Source: Neobacillus cucumis
GTDB lineage: Bacteria; Bacillota; Bacilli; Bacillales_B; DSM-18226
Direction of reading: 5' to 3'
NCBI RefSeq assembly: GCF_023715505.1
Contig: NZ_JAMBOH010000012.1
Coordinates: 84,074 to 148,073 of the forward strand
Length of the DNA: 64,000 bases
The notes under the pieces are model-generated. The model was not told the origin of the DNA. It saw only the letters and a program-made list of their open reading frames with translations, and ran no database searches. A program made the position numbers and the translations under genes. Shown piece by piece: positions 51,415 through 60,321 of the stretch. Within the stretch, counting starts at the first letter, position 1; each line of letters starts with the position of its first letter.

Positions 51415-52434
51415 TTAATCCGTAATACCTGTCTTTCTTATTTGCTGGAGTTTGGAATGGGTAGTTGAAAAGATAGGTTTAAGTTTTTTGTTCGGTTCTA
51501 TGTAAGCTTTGGCACTATTAACCGCCGTAGGACCCTCAAAGAATCCACCGGTAATTAAATGCAGTTTATTGATATAACCAGCAATATCTCCTACTGCAAA
51601 AATCCCCTCCATATTGGTTTGCATAGTGCTGTCCACCTTTATACTGCCGTTCTCAAATTCAAACCCCCATTGTTTAATACCTCCTAGGTCAATGGAAAAA
51701 CCATGATTTAGGAGAACGGCATCCACTTCGATTTCAATTGTTTCAGTCGTATTAATATGTTTAACAAGTACACTCTCCAACGCTTCCTCTCCATGCAGGG
51801 CATCGAGAATGTATGGTGTCAAAATGACGGCCTTGGAGTTTTTAAGGTTTGCAATATTCCGTTCAATACCGGTAAACTCGTTCCTCCGGTGAACAATGGT
51901 CACCTGCTTGGCAATCGGCAGTAATCGGTTGGCCCAGTCCACCGCAGAGTTTCCCCCGCCAAAAATTAAAACTCGGCGATTCTCGAAGTGCTTGAAATTT
52001 TCAACTGTGTCAAAAAGATACGTCCCTTCATATTTCTCAGCATGTTCAAGATCAAGTTTTGAATTTTTAATCGTTCCGAAACCAGTTGCCAAAATAATCG
52101 TTTTAGTATGATGCTTCTCTCCATTATGACTAGTCAAAAGGAAAGTTCTATCTGCAAGCCTTTCTATTTCCATCACTTGTTGATTTACAACAATGCTTGG
52201 ATTAAAGGTTCTTGCCTGATCTTCTAACTGTTTAATTAGTTTTTCCCCAGTAATCGCAGGGATTCCGCCAATATCGCCGATTACCTTTTCAGGATAAAAA
52301 TAAGACACCTTTCCTCCTAAATAGGGCAGGTATTCGATTATTTTGGTTTTCATTTCTCTCATTCCGCAATAAAAGGCTGTATATAAACCGACTGGACCAC
52401 CGCCAATGATCGTAACATCATAAAGTTTCATCAT
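51415..52434 (-). CDS. Ferredoxin/flavodoxin--NADP reductase (TrxR-like type, YcgT/YumC)
   Basis: 339 residues. FAD site TIIGGGPVGLYTAFYCGMR at the N-terminus, NADPH site LIFGGGNSAVDWAN near residue 155, and the second FAD motif IFAVGDIAGY near 285 with the C-terminal helix. No CxxC redox pair, as expected for this FNR type. ATG 52434 is chosen (GGGG four bases before), though 52431 is equally possible. It follows the siderophore ATPase gene by 20 bases on the same strand; the iron-regulated B. subtilis YcgT suggests a role in reducing imported ferric siderophore. Confidence 0.9.
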   Translation of the reverse strand: MMKLYDVTIIGGGPVGLYTAFYCGMREMKTKIIEYLPYLGGKVSYFYPEKVIGDIGGIPAITGEKLIKQLEDQARTFNPSIVVNQQVMEIERLADRTFLLTSHNGEKHHTKTIILATGFGTIKNSKLDLEHAEKYEGTYLFDTVENFKHFENRRVLIFGGGNSAVDWANRLLPIAKQVTIVHRRNEFTGIERNIANLKNSKAVILTPYILDALHGEEALESVLVKHINTTETIEIEVDAVLLNHGFSIDLGGIKQWGFEFENGSIKVDSTMQTNMEGIFAVGDIAGYINKLHLITGGFFEGPTAVNSAKAYIEPNKKLKPIFSTTHSKLQQIRKTGITD

Positions 52435-52454
52435 ATCCCCATCCATTTTTACAT

Positions 52455-53279
52455 TTAAAAGCTTACTGCGTTTTGCCTTGCCATTTGTGTGTCTCTCTTG
52501 AGCAGGTCATAGGAAAGACAGACAGGCTTATTTGTCCTAGGATCTTTCACAATTTCTGCATCAATATGAAAAACCTCTTTTAACACCTCGTGTGTCATAA
52601 CCTCTTCTGCAGATCCTTCCTTCACTAATTTCCCACCGCGAAGAGCGACCATATGGTGGGAAAAACGGGCTGCATGGTTTAAGTCATGAATGACCATCAC
52701 AATGGTCCGCCCTTCTTCTTTGTTCAATTTTTCCAACAACTGTAAAATTTCAAGTTGATGAGCCATATCCAAATAGGTCGTCGGTTCATCCAACAGCAAT
52801 AATTCTGTTTCTTGGGCAATTGCCATCGCAATCCAAGCACGCTGTCGCTGCCCGCCAGATAGAGCATCCACTGCTTGGTCAGCAAATGAAGAAAGCCCTG
52901 TAACCTCTAAAGCCCACTGAATCACAGTTCGGTCTTTCTCGGATAGCCTGCCAAACCCTCCTTGATGGGGAGCACGGCCAAAAGAGATTAATTCATAAAC
53001 GGTTAACCCACTTGGCGCTTCTGGGCTCTGTGGAAGTACTGCCATTTTTTTAGCGATCTCCTTTGTGGGAATTTTGTGGATCATCTTGCCATCCAAATAA
53101 ATCACGCCAGCATTAGCATGATGAACACGAGCTAAGGTTTTGAGAATCGTCGATTTTCCGCAGCCATTCGCCCCGATGATTGTGGTAATCTCACCTTTAT
53201 TTATGTTTAAATTTAATTTCTCGACAATGATCTTATCCCCGTAACCTATTTGAAGATGTTCAGTTGAAAGTGAGACCAT
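52455..53279 (-). CDS. Iron-siderophore ABC transporter ATPase (FecE/FhuC/YusV type)
   Basis: 274 residues, AAAGGAGG upstream. Walker A GANGCGKST near residue 38, Q-loop VLPQSPEAPSG, signature LSGGQRQRAWIA near 140, Walker B LLLLDEPTTYLD and switch His in MVIHDLNHAA. FecE/FhuC-type length and sequence. It energises the two permeases encoded upstream. Third gene of a Fur-controlled minus-strand operon. Confidence 0.94.
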   Translation of the reverse strand: MVSLSTEHLQIGYGDKIIVEKLNLNINKGEITTIIGANGCGKSTILKTLARVHHANAGVIYLDGKMIHKIPTKEIAKKMAVLPQSPEAPSGLTVYELISFGRAPHQGGFGRLSEKDRTVIQWALEVTGLSSFADQAVDALSGGQRQRAWIAMAIAQETELLLLDEPTTYLDMAHQLEILQLLEKLNKEEGRTIVMVIHDLNHAARFSHHMVALRGGKLVKEGSAEEVMTHEVLKEVFHIDAEIVKDPRTNKPVCLSYDLLKRDTQMARQNAVSF

Positions 53280-53292
53280 ATTTGTTCCTCCT

Positions 53293-54315
53293 TTATTTTG
53301 CTTTCATGAGTAGGTAGATAAAATAGGGAGCGCTGCATATGGCTATGACAATTCCAGCTGGTATCCCGGTCGGAGCTAGTAAGTTTTTCCCAATTGCATC
53401 GGCAGCTAAGAGGAGTAATGCCCCTAAGATAGCCGTGACCGGCAGTAGCAGCTGGTGTTTTGGCCCGATAAATTTTCTTGCAATATGCGGGGCAACTAAT
53501 CCAAGAAAGGCAATGCCTCCTCCAGCAGCCACACTAAATCCTGCCAGCGCAACTGCCACCATTAGTAATATTCTTCGTTCCTTCTCAACTCGTATTCCGA
53601 GGCCAGTTGCAACTTGATCGCCGAGATTTAATACATTCAGAATATGTGACTTATAAATCGCATATGGAAGCACTAAAAGGATTAATGGGGCAATGATGGA
53701 AACGAACCGCCAATTTGCCCCCCAAATATCCCCTGATAGCCAAACCGCTGCTTGCATGAAGTCCTGAGGGTTCATTTTCAGTTGAAAAATCACAATGGCG
53801 GCGCCAAAACCGGAATTTACACCTATTCCAACTAAGATCAGACGAACAGGATCAATCCCTTTTTTCCAAGCAATCGAATAAATCAACAATGCCGCAATAA
53901 GTGCTCCTAGTAAAGCGAATAAAGGCAAAAGAAAAACGCCATATGTAGAAGAGACATCGTTCATTGACCCTTGAAAGAAATAGATAAATAGAATAACAGT
54001 AAAACCCGCACCTGCATTTATACCTAAGATTCCAGGGTCGGCTAAATCATTTTTAGAAACACCCTGAAGAATGGCTCCCGAAACCGCCAGGGCCGCACCA
54101 ATCAATAAAGATAAAAACATTCTTGGCAATCGAAAATCAACCAAAACAAGCCGATCGCGAGCAGTACCTTGCCCTATCAATGTTTTAATGACATCTATAG
54201 GTGCTATTCTTACAACCCCTAAATTAAGACTTATAATAAACGTAAGGAATGTAAGGATGATTAAAATACTTATGGTTAAGATAAATTTTCTCCGTTTTGT
54301 GTAAACCTCATTCAT
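53293..54315 (-). CDS. Iron-siderophore ABC transporter permease (FecCD family)
   Basis: 340 residues with nine to ten membrane helices. DFRLPRMFLSLLIGAALAVSG near residue 65 and GGIAFLGLVAPHIARKFIG near 265 are the FecCD signatures, the second being the site that contacts the ATPase. Its ATG overlaps the stop of the preceding permease gene (TAATG), indicating translational coupling. It pairs with that permease as a heterodimer. Confidence 0.94.
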   Translation of the reverse strand: MNEVYTKRRKFILTISILIILTFLTFIISLNLGVVRIAPIDVIKTLIGQGTARDRLVLVDFRLPRMFLSLLIGAALAVSGAILQGVSKNDLADPGILGINAGAGFTVILFIYFFQGSMNDVSSTYGVFLLPLFALLGALIAALLIYSIAWKKGIDPVRLILVGIGVNSGFGAAIVIFQLKMNPQDFMQAAVWLSGDIWGANWRFVSIIAPLILLVLPYAIYKSHILNVLNLGDQVATGLGIRVEKERRILLMVAVALAGFSVAAGGGIAFLGLVAPHIARKFIGPKHQLLLPVTAILGALLLLAADAIGKNLLAPTGIPAGIVIAICSAPYFIYLLMKAK

Positions 54316-55376
54316 TACAGCCCTCTCCTTTCCCCACGTGCAAGGTATAGGAAAAAGGGTACTCCGATAATCGCGGTGATGGCACCCACGGGGGTTTCAT
54401 AAGGAGCGTTTACCATCCTAGCAGCAATATCGGCCAGGACTAATAGAAGTCCTCCTAAAACAGCAGAAATTGGGATAATCCAGCGGTAATCAGAACCGAT
54501 GATAAACCGCGAAATATGGGGGATGACTAATCCAATAAAGCCGACGGCTCCTGCAACGGATACGGCAGCACCTGTTAAAACCAGTACTACGGTTACACCA
54601 AGGGATTTTATCAGTAGGGGTTTTTGACCAAGGCCCTTTGAAACCTCTTCTCCAAGACTCAAGATTGTAATTGAACGTGAGATGAGCATGGCAAGAAGGA
54701 ATCCTGCGATTCCTGCAATAGATAATATTTTAATGGATGTCCAGCTGATAGACGTTAACCCGCCGGCATACCAAAAGCTCATATCCTTTGCCACTTGAAA
54801 ATGTAGAGCAAACGCACTTGAAATAGCACTAAGCATGGAGCCAACTGCCACACCTGCAAGTGCCAGTTTAACCGGTGTCAGCCCCCCTTTTGAAAAAGCA
54901 CCTATCGTAAAGACAAGAGTTACACCAACTCCCGCACCCACCAACGACGAAATGGTCAGCCCTAAAATGGTGACCGTTGGAAAGAAGGACAGCATCACAA
55001 CGATAGCAAACGCTGCCCCATCGGTAACGCCCATGATGGAAGGAGATGCAAGCGGATTACGGGTTAATCCTTGTATGATAGCCCCGGAAACTGCAAGCAA
55101 GGCACCGACCATCACCGCACCAATGGCCCTTGGCATACGGATTTCTTGAATGATTTGGTGGGAGGCAAGGTTTGAATTAAAATGGGTGACCGCTTCCCAT
55201 ACGGTTGTTAGTTTAATGTTTGCTGCACCATAAGCAATGGAAATACCGATAAAAATAAAAATGAAAATGATACCTAAAACTAAAACGAATGTACCTTTAA
55301 GGGATGTTTTCCGTTTTGTTTTGTGCTGTTCAGAATGATTTGTAACACCACTGTGACTCTTGGCATATCCATTCAA
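54315..55376 (-). CDS. Iron-siderophore ABC transporter permease (FecCD family)
   Basis: 353 residues from a TTG at 55376 with AGAGAGGG eight bases upstream; the GTG at 55385 lies inside that site. The N-terminus has a 30-residue basic polar extension before the first helix. IRMPRAIGAVMVGALLAVSGA and AVGFIGLVIPHISRFIIG are the FecCD signatures. First gene of the operon permease-permease-ATPase-reductase. B. subtilis YfiZ/YfhA are likely relatives. Confidence 0.93.
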   Translation of the reverse strand: MNGYAKSHSGVTNHSEQHKTKRKTSLKGTFVLVLGIIFIFIFIGISIAYGAANIKLTTVWEAVTHFNSNLASHQIIQEIRMPRAIGAVMVGALLAVSGAIIQGLTRNPLASPSIMGVTDGAAFAIVVMLSFFPTVTILGLTISSLVGAGVGVTLVFTIGAFSKGGLTPVKLALAGVAVGSMLSAISSAFALHFQVAKDMSFWYAGGLTSISWTSIKILSIAGIAGFLLAMLISRSITILSLGEEVSKGLGQKPLLIKSLGVTVVLVLTGAAVSVAGAVGFIGLVIPHISRFIIGSDYRWIIPISAVLGGLLLVLADIAARMVNAPYETPVGAITAIIGVPFFLYLARGERRGL

Positions 55377-55434
55377 AAGGAACACCCTCTCTTTTATAGC
55401 AAGAAAAACTTTTGATATTTACCTACTAGTATAA

Positions 55435-55480
55435 TGATAATCATTATCATTAGTATAAAGTTTAGATAAATGTTTTTCAA
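55435..55480 (-). promoter_or_regulatory. Fur-regulated promoter of the siderophore permease operon
   Basis: Minus strand: TTGAAA (55480-55475), 17 bases, TATACT (55457-55452). A perfect Fur box TGATAATCATTATCA lies at 55435-55449, covering the transcription start. Confidence 0.92.
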
Positions 55481-55564
55481 TATGTACATATTATTAAAAG
55501 GTAATTCCAATAATATCCTTCACACTTTTTTCGCAATTAAGTGAAAATAATAGCGATTTCCTTA

Positions 55565-55593
55565 TTGACTGTTTAGTTGAAAATGATTATCAT
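55565..55593 (+). promoter_or_regulatory. Fur-regulated promoter of the siderophore-binding protein
   Basis: TTGACT (55565-55570), 17 bases, TATCAT (55588-55593). A Fur box TGAAAATGATTATCA (55578-55592), one mismatch from consensus, covers the -10. Confidence 0.88.
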
Positions 55594-55634
55594 TTGCATC
55601 AGCTAACATTTATTCATACATAAGGAGGAAAATC

Positions 55635-56576
55635 ATGTTTAAAAAGCACCTAACTCTTGTATTCACCTTACTTTCAATTTTATTTTTGGTAAGCGCATGT
55701 AGTAATTCTTCAGAGGATACCAAAAATACCGAAGATAAAACGTCGGAAGTTAAATTAACAGACGCCAAAGGTGAAGTGGTCATGCCAGCGAATCCAAAGA
55801 AAATCATTGCCCCATACCTAGAAGATTCTTTGGTGGCACTCGGTGTGACGCCAGCCGCACAATGGTCCATCGGCGATACGGTATTAGATTATCTTCAGCC
55901 TGAGTTAAAAGGTGTTCCAAAAATTAGCTGGGACCTCCCTCTAGAGCAAGTGATTAGTAATAATCCTGATTTAATCATCTTCAGCTCCCCTTCTGCGATT
56001 CAAAAAGGACAATATGAGGAATATAAGAAAATTGCCCCAACTTACGTTTTTAAGGATGAAATTAGTTCTGACTGGCGTAAACAGCTTACTCAAATGGGTG
56101 AGATTTTAAGTAAGCAGGACAAGGCAAAAGAAGCCCTTGCCAATTACGATACGAAAGCAGCAGCTGCAAAAGCGAAGATTCATAAGTCGATTGGTGACGA
56201 ATCCGTTGCGCTCATCTGGGTAATGGCCGATAAGTTTTACCTTATGGAACACAATCGTTTCAGCGCGAACGTACTATACAATGACTTAGGTATAAAACAG
56301 CCTGACTTCGTTAAAAATTTAGGCGATGCGGCCGTTCAATGGGATCCAATTGCCCTAGAGAAATTACCGGAAATTAAAGCAGACCACGTTTTCCTTATCA
56401 GCAAAAAAGGTGAAGCGGGCCTTGACCTGTTAAGTAAAAGCTCAATCTGGAACGGCCTTGATGCTGTCAAGAATGGTCATGTGTATGAGATGAACGATCC
56501 AACTTTCTGGACGATTAACGGGTTAATTGCAAGCGAAAAAACGATTGAAGCGGTCGAGAAATCATTAACTAAATAA
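55635..56576 (+). CDS. Iron-siderophore-binding lipoprotein
   Basis: 313 residues, AAGGAGG upstream. A lipoprotein signal ends in the lipobox LVSAC (Cys22), followed by a Ser/Asp/Lys linker. The periplasmic-binding fold follows: IIAPYLEDSLVALGVTPAA, NPDLIIFSSPSA, and WIV-type pocket residues; YfiY-like in length. Anchored outside the membrane, it delivers ferric hydroxamate or citrate-type siderophores to the divergent permeases. Divergent Fur boxes tie both units together. Confidence 0.93.
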   Translation: MFKKHLTLVFTLLSILFLVSACSNSSEDTKNTEDKTSEVKLTDAKGEVVMPANPKKIIAPYLEDSLVALGVTPAAQWSIGDTVLDYLQPELKGVPKISWDLPLEQVISNNPDLIIFSSPSAIQKGQYEEYKKIAPTYVFKDEISSDWRKQLTQMGEILSKQDKAKEALANYDTKAAAAKAKIHKSIGDESVALIWVMADKFYLMEHNRFSANVLYNDLGIKQPDFVKNLGDAAVQWDPIALEKLPEIKADHVFLISKKGEAGLDLLSKSSIWNGLDAVKNGHVYEMNDPTFWTINGLIASEKTIEAVEKSLTK

Positions 56577-56583
56577 TCAATGG

Positions 56584-56614
56584 CAGAGCAAGTACTTTTT
56601 TAAGACTTGCTCTG
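56584..56614 (+). terminator. Terminator after the binding-protein gene
   Basis: CAGAGCAAGT / ACTTGCTCTG with an 11-base loop and TTTTTAT. Confidence 0.9.
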
Positions 56615-56686
56615 TTTTTATATAAAAATTTAAAAATCTTATGGTAAAATATTAATTTATAGTGCGATTATTGAGGAGCAAAGTTT

Positions 56687-57898
56687 ATGTGGAGAAACAA
56701 AAATATATGGATTCTATTAACAGGGGAATTTATTGCTGGTTTGGGACTATGGCTCGGTATAATTGGTGATTTAGAATTCATGCAGGAAAAGGTCCCTTCA
56801 GACTTTTTAAAGTCACTTCTAATGACAATCGGGCTATTAGCTGGTTTAGCATTTGGCCCTTATGCAGGTAGACTAACGGATCGATCAAGTAAAAAAAATG
56901 TAATGCTTATCGCAGGTCTTGTCCGAATCATAAGTGTTGTTTTTATGCTTATTGCGATTACGACAGGGTCTATTTGGTGGATGGTTCTATTTCTTATTCT
57001 ACTGCAGATCTCTGTAGCATTTTACTTTCCTGCTCTACAGGCAACTTTGCCATTAGTTGTAGCTGAAAAGGATTTACTTCAGTTGAATGGTATTCATATG
57101 AATGTGTCAACACTTTCCCGGATTATTGGGACAGCGCTTGGCGGTTTCTTATTAGTTGTCCTTCCTCTTTCTTTTTTATATATCGGTTCATTGGTAACTT
57201 ACGTCGGTTTATTTATCCTTACCTTTTTCTTGGATATCAATGAAAACAAGGCTATTAAACTTGAGAAGCAACCACTTGAAAAGGCAGGATTCAAACAGGT
57301 ATTTCCCATTATTAATGGCGTACCAATTGTCTTTATGACCTTATTAATTACGATTGTCCCTACTCTTTTTCTTGGTGGATTTAACCTGATGGTCATTAAC
57401 ATAAGTGAAATTCAAGGGAATACAGCAATTAAAGGCTGGGTCTATGCGGCTGAAGGAATATCCTTTATGATCGGTGCTCTGTTGATTAGAAAAATAAATA
57501 ATCAGTTATCCCCTTACGTTGTCTTGTTCGGCAGTTCTTTCGTGATTGGGTTATCACAGCTTTTGCTTTATTTTGCAGCTAATCCACTTGTAACGGTGTT
57601 TGTTTTTCTATTATTTGGATTTTCAGTCGGCAGTTTTTTTCCTACTGCTGCTACAATTTTTCAAACACAGGTACCAAAGGATTTTCATGGCCGTTTTTTC
57701 TCTTTTCGGAATATGCTTGACCGGGTTACATACCAGATTGTCCTTCTTTTGTCGGGCTTTCTTTTAGATTTTATGGGTCTTCAATTAATGTGTGTTGCTT
57801 TCGGCAGTCTCTCTATTTTCATGACTGCGATTTTTTATGGTAGAAACAGAAACAATCGTTTTGGCACAACACTAGAACAGAAGCAGGATGTATTTTAA
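56687..57898 (+). CDS. MFS transporter (DHA3-type, YfiS-like)
   Basis: 403 residues, twelve membrane helices. FGPYAGRLTDRSSKKNVML near residue 58 is the motif-A loop and VAFYFPALQATLPLVV with RIIGTALGGFLL the macrolide-efflux/enterobactin-exporter (DHA3) pattern. In B. subtilis yfiS, an MFS gene, lies close to the yfiYZ siderophore genes, and here the same neighbourhood recurs. Export of a siderophore or its breakdown product is a reasonable guess. ATG with GAGGAG upstream. Confidence 0.88.
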   Translation: MWRNKNIWILLTGEFIAGLGLWLGIIGDLEFMQEKVPSDFLKSLLMTIGLLAGLAFGPYAGRLTDRSSKKNVMLIAGLVRIISVVFMLIAITTGSIWWMVLFLILLQISVAFYFPALQATLPLVVAEKDLLQLNGIHMNVSTLSRIIGTALGGFLLVVLPLSFLYIGSLVTYVGLFILTFFLDINENKAIKLEKQPLEKAGFKQVFPIINGVPIVFMTLLITIVPTLFLGGFNLMVINISEIQGNTAIKGWVYAAEGISFMIGALLIRKINNQLSPYVVLFGSSFVIGLSQLLLYFAANPLVTVFVFLLFGFSVGSFFPTAATIFQTQVPKDFHGRFFSFRNMLDRVTYQIVLLLSGFLLDFMGLQLMCVAFGSLSIFMTAIFYGRNRNNRFGTTLEQKQDVF

Positions 57899-57952
57899 AC
57901 CAGGCAGCAATTTCTGACGAATTTTAGGGTATTTCTCGCTTCGAGCTGTCTG

Positions 57953-57976
57953 AAAGACCTTGGGTTCGGACAGCTC
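57953..57976. other. Intergenic hairpin
   Basis: GAGCTGTC / GACAGCTC with an eight-base spacer, and a related GCTGTCCGAG at about 58003-58012. Between convergent genes; tail is T-rich (GTTTTTCT) but displaced, so termination is only possible. Confidence 0.45.
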
Positions 57977-58026
57977 CCACTCGTTTTTCTATCTGTGCTG
58001 TCCGAGTAAATCTCACATTAGCTTTT

Positions 58027-58860
58027 TTATCGTACCAATAATCTTTTCACATTAAAAAGAAGAATACTAATAATTAAAGTAGTAAAGGAAAACAGTAAAG
58101 CAACACTCCCAAAAGCAAGTACAAAGGCATTATAACCTGTTAGTTTGAGAATCATTTCGTATGTATCCCAATTAAGTAAATTAGATATGATATTAAACAA
58201 AAATAGAATGAAAAAAATCATACTTAACCCTCTGGCAGAACCCCTAATATCCGATTTACTCAATGCAATATGAGAAGAAATACTAAACGCAATAACTAAA
58301 AAAATCCAAAAAAGAGGATTTATTAAATTTTCCAATGTAAAAAGATTCTTACAAATTACCGAAACGGATTCACCAATGGTTTTTAAAACCGTAACATCCA
58401 GCCTCTCAAATTTAATACGTTGTTCCAATTCTGTCCTAAAAGCCCAAAAAGATGCCGGGACCAAAAGATACATACCTAAAATCAAAGAGCCGATACCACT
58501 AAAAATCGGTCCTAGCCCAATAAAAAAATTTCCAACTTGCTGATACATACTATTCGGATTGTAATGATGTTCTACAAAACCAAGAATGCCGGATGGATGA
58601 TTTAATTGAAGCAATCTTACCCTCGTAACACGATGTCCCCATATAAAACATTGAAGAAGATGGCCCATTTCATGAATAGGTGTGCCAATCCATGCAGTCA
58701 CCATTACCCCTCTAGACCCAAAGGTACGGACTAAATATGTATTGGATAACCTTTCAAGTGCACCTAAGATAAGACCAATGACGATGATTAATCCTACAAG
58801 ATAAAACATTTCTAAAAAACTAATTAGCAAAGTATGTAAAAAAGATAAAAAGATACTCAT
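58027..58860 (-). CDS. Integral membrane protein with HEMGH zinc-protease motif
   Basis: 277 residues, AGAGGAAT upstream. Six or so membrane helices (about 10-33, 45-70, 110-135, 175-195, 205-225, 240-270). IGTPIHEMGHLLQCFIWGH near residue 58-76 carries HExxH within a hydrophobic setting, as in M50-type membrane metalloproteases, and GLGPIFSGIGSLILG near 115 recalls the conserved N/GP-x-P region. The usual third ligand (LDG-type Asp) is not evident, so activity is uncertain. No partner genes are adjacent. Confidence 0.75.
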   Translation of the reverse strand: MSIFLSFLHTLLISFLEMFYLVGLIIVIGLILGALERLSNTYLVRTFGSRGVMVTAWIGTPIHEMGHLLQCFIWGHRVTRVRLLQLNHPSGILGFVEHHYNPNSMYQQVGNFFIGLGPIFSGIGSLILGMYLLVPASFWAFRTELEQRIKFERLDVTVLKTIGESVSVICKNLFTLENLINPLFWIFLVIAFSISSHIALSKSDIRGSARGLSMIFFILFLFNIISNLLNWDTYEMILKLTGYNAFVLAFGSVALLFSFTTLIISILLFNVKRLLVR

Positions 58861-58973
58861 TTTCTAATTCCTCTCGGTTGAAGTACATTTTTCTTCAAGT
58901 AACTAACATTATTATATAATCGTAAAGCAGCAATTCCTAACATCAGGATCATTGTCTAACCCATAAAACAAAA

Positions 58974-58997
58974 AAAGACAATCCGGAGATTGCCTTT
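58974..58997 (-). terminator. bioB terminator
   Basis: Ten-position stem GATTGCCTTT / AAAGACAATC with one mismatch; TTTTGTTTT on the minus strand. Confidence 0.75.
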
Positions 58998-59020
58998 CAA
59001 TGGATATTTTTCATAAGATT

Positions 59021-60016
59021 TTACCTTACTTGAGTAGTCTCTTTTATAAACTCAATTTCAAAACCCAAATCCTCTAACATTTGATGGTCTGCCGTGCTAT
59101 CTTGCCCAGCAGTGGTTAAATAATCTCCTACAAAAATGGAATTCGCAGCATACAAACCTAGAGGCTGAAGACTGCGTAAATTCACTTCACGACCTCCAGA
59201 GATACGAATTTCTTTTGTTGGATTGACAAAACGCATGAGGGCTAATACCTTTAAACAGTATCTTGGGTTTAACTCATGTGTTCCCTCGAGTGGTGTTCCG
59301 TCAATGGCATGCAAAAAATTAATAGGAATAGAGTCTGCATCAATCGCATGTAGACTAAATGCCATATCTACGACATCTTCTTTCGTTTCCTTCATGCCAA
59401 CAATCACTCCGGAGCAAGGAGAGATTCCTGTTTCCTTTATCAGCTCAACCGTATTGACTCGATCTTGATAGGAATGTGATGTGGTGATGTTTTCATGGTG
59501 ATTTTCGGAAGTATTTAGATTATGGTTGTATCGATCAACACCAGCTTCCTTTAGTTTTCTTGCTTGGTCAGGTTTTAATATACCAAGGCAGGCGCAGACT
59601 TTTAAATTGTACTTATCCTTTATCTCCTTTACAGCAGACACAACTTGCTCTACTTCGTTATGGCTTGGACCCCTGCCGCTAGCAACTATACAGTATGTAC
59701 CAACATTAAGCTGATAAGCTCGTTCTGCGCCTTTTAGGATTTCTTCCTTATCCATCATTCGATATTTTTTAATTGGTGCTGTAGAAATACTTGATTGAGA
59801 GCAGTATCCACAGTTTTCTGGGCACAAACCAGATTTGGTATTGACGATCATATTCAACTTTACTTTATTGCGATAATAATGATGTCTGATTAAATATGCC
59901 CCTTGTAGAACCTCTAATAATTCTTTATCAGGAGAATTAAGAATATTTAAAGCTTCCTCTTTGGATATTGGATTACCTTCAATTACTTTCTGCGCCATTT
60001 CTTTCCACATACTCAT
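59021..60016 (-). CDS. bioB: Biotin synthase
   Basis: 331 residues, ATG with AGGAG nine bases upstream. Radical-SAM cluster CPENCGYC near residue 65, the [2Fe-2S] Cys positions in YCIVASG, VCACLG and SPCSGVIVG, and GGREVNLRSLQPLGL with the auxiliary-cluster Arg. It inserts sulfur into dethiobiotin. It is alone: the other bio genes are not in the window, but a BirA-type operator precedes it, so it is under biotin control. Confidence 0.96.
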   Translation of the reverse strand: MSMWKEMAQKVIEGNPISKEEALNILNSPDKELLEVLQGAYLIRHHYYRNKVKLNMIVNTKSGLCPENCGYCSQSSISTAPIKKYRMMDKEEILKGAERAYQLNVGTYCIVASGRGPSHNEVEQVVSAVKEIKDKYNLKVCACLGILKPDQARKLKEAGVDRYNHNLNTSENHHENITTSHSYQDRVNTVELIKETGISPCSGVIVGMKETKEDVVDMAFSLHAIDADSIPINFLHAIDGTPLEGTHELNPRYCLKVLALMRFVNPTKEIRISGGREVNLRSLQPLGLYAANSIFVGDYLTTAGQDSTADHQMLEDLGFEIEFIKETTQVR

Positions 60017-60083
60017 CCATTCACACTCCTATTTTTAAAAGAAATTTTTACCATAAATTAAGAATAATAGTTTTACTTTAATA

Positions 60084-60114
60084 TTGTCAACTAAAATTAA
60101 GATAAAGTTAACAA
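60084..60114 (-). promoter_or_regulatory. BirA operator and promoter of bioB
   Basis: On the minus strand TTGTTAAC-N15-GTTGACAA (60114-60084), the bipartite BirA site. Its right half contains TTGACA (60090-60085) serving as the -35, with a -10-like TTATTC or TATTCT 17-18 bases on. Confidence 0.82.
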
Positions 60115-60223
60115 TAGAAATACAGTAGTTGGCTAAGAGCTATAAAGCTTAAATTTTTCGGACAAAAGAAGACAATCCCGGTTTTCTTATCCATGCCTGG
60201 CATATGTTGTAAAAAAATAAAAA

Positions 60224-60259
60224 AGAAACGAGGAGTGATTTATAATGCCCCTCGTTTCT
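60224..60259 (-). terminator. Terminator of the dienelactone hydrolase gene
   Basis: AGAAACGAGG / CCTCGTTTCT; T-rich run on the minus strand. Confidence 0.8.
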
Positions 60260-60321
60260 CTTATGATTAAAAGTAATCTCTATAAGTCTCTTTCCATTAC
60301 TACTGTTTTCACTACAACCAA

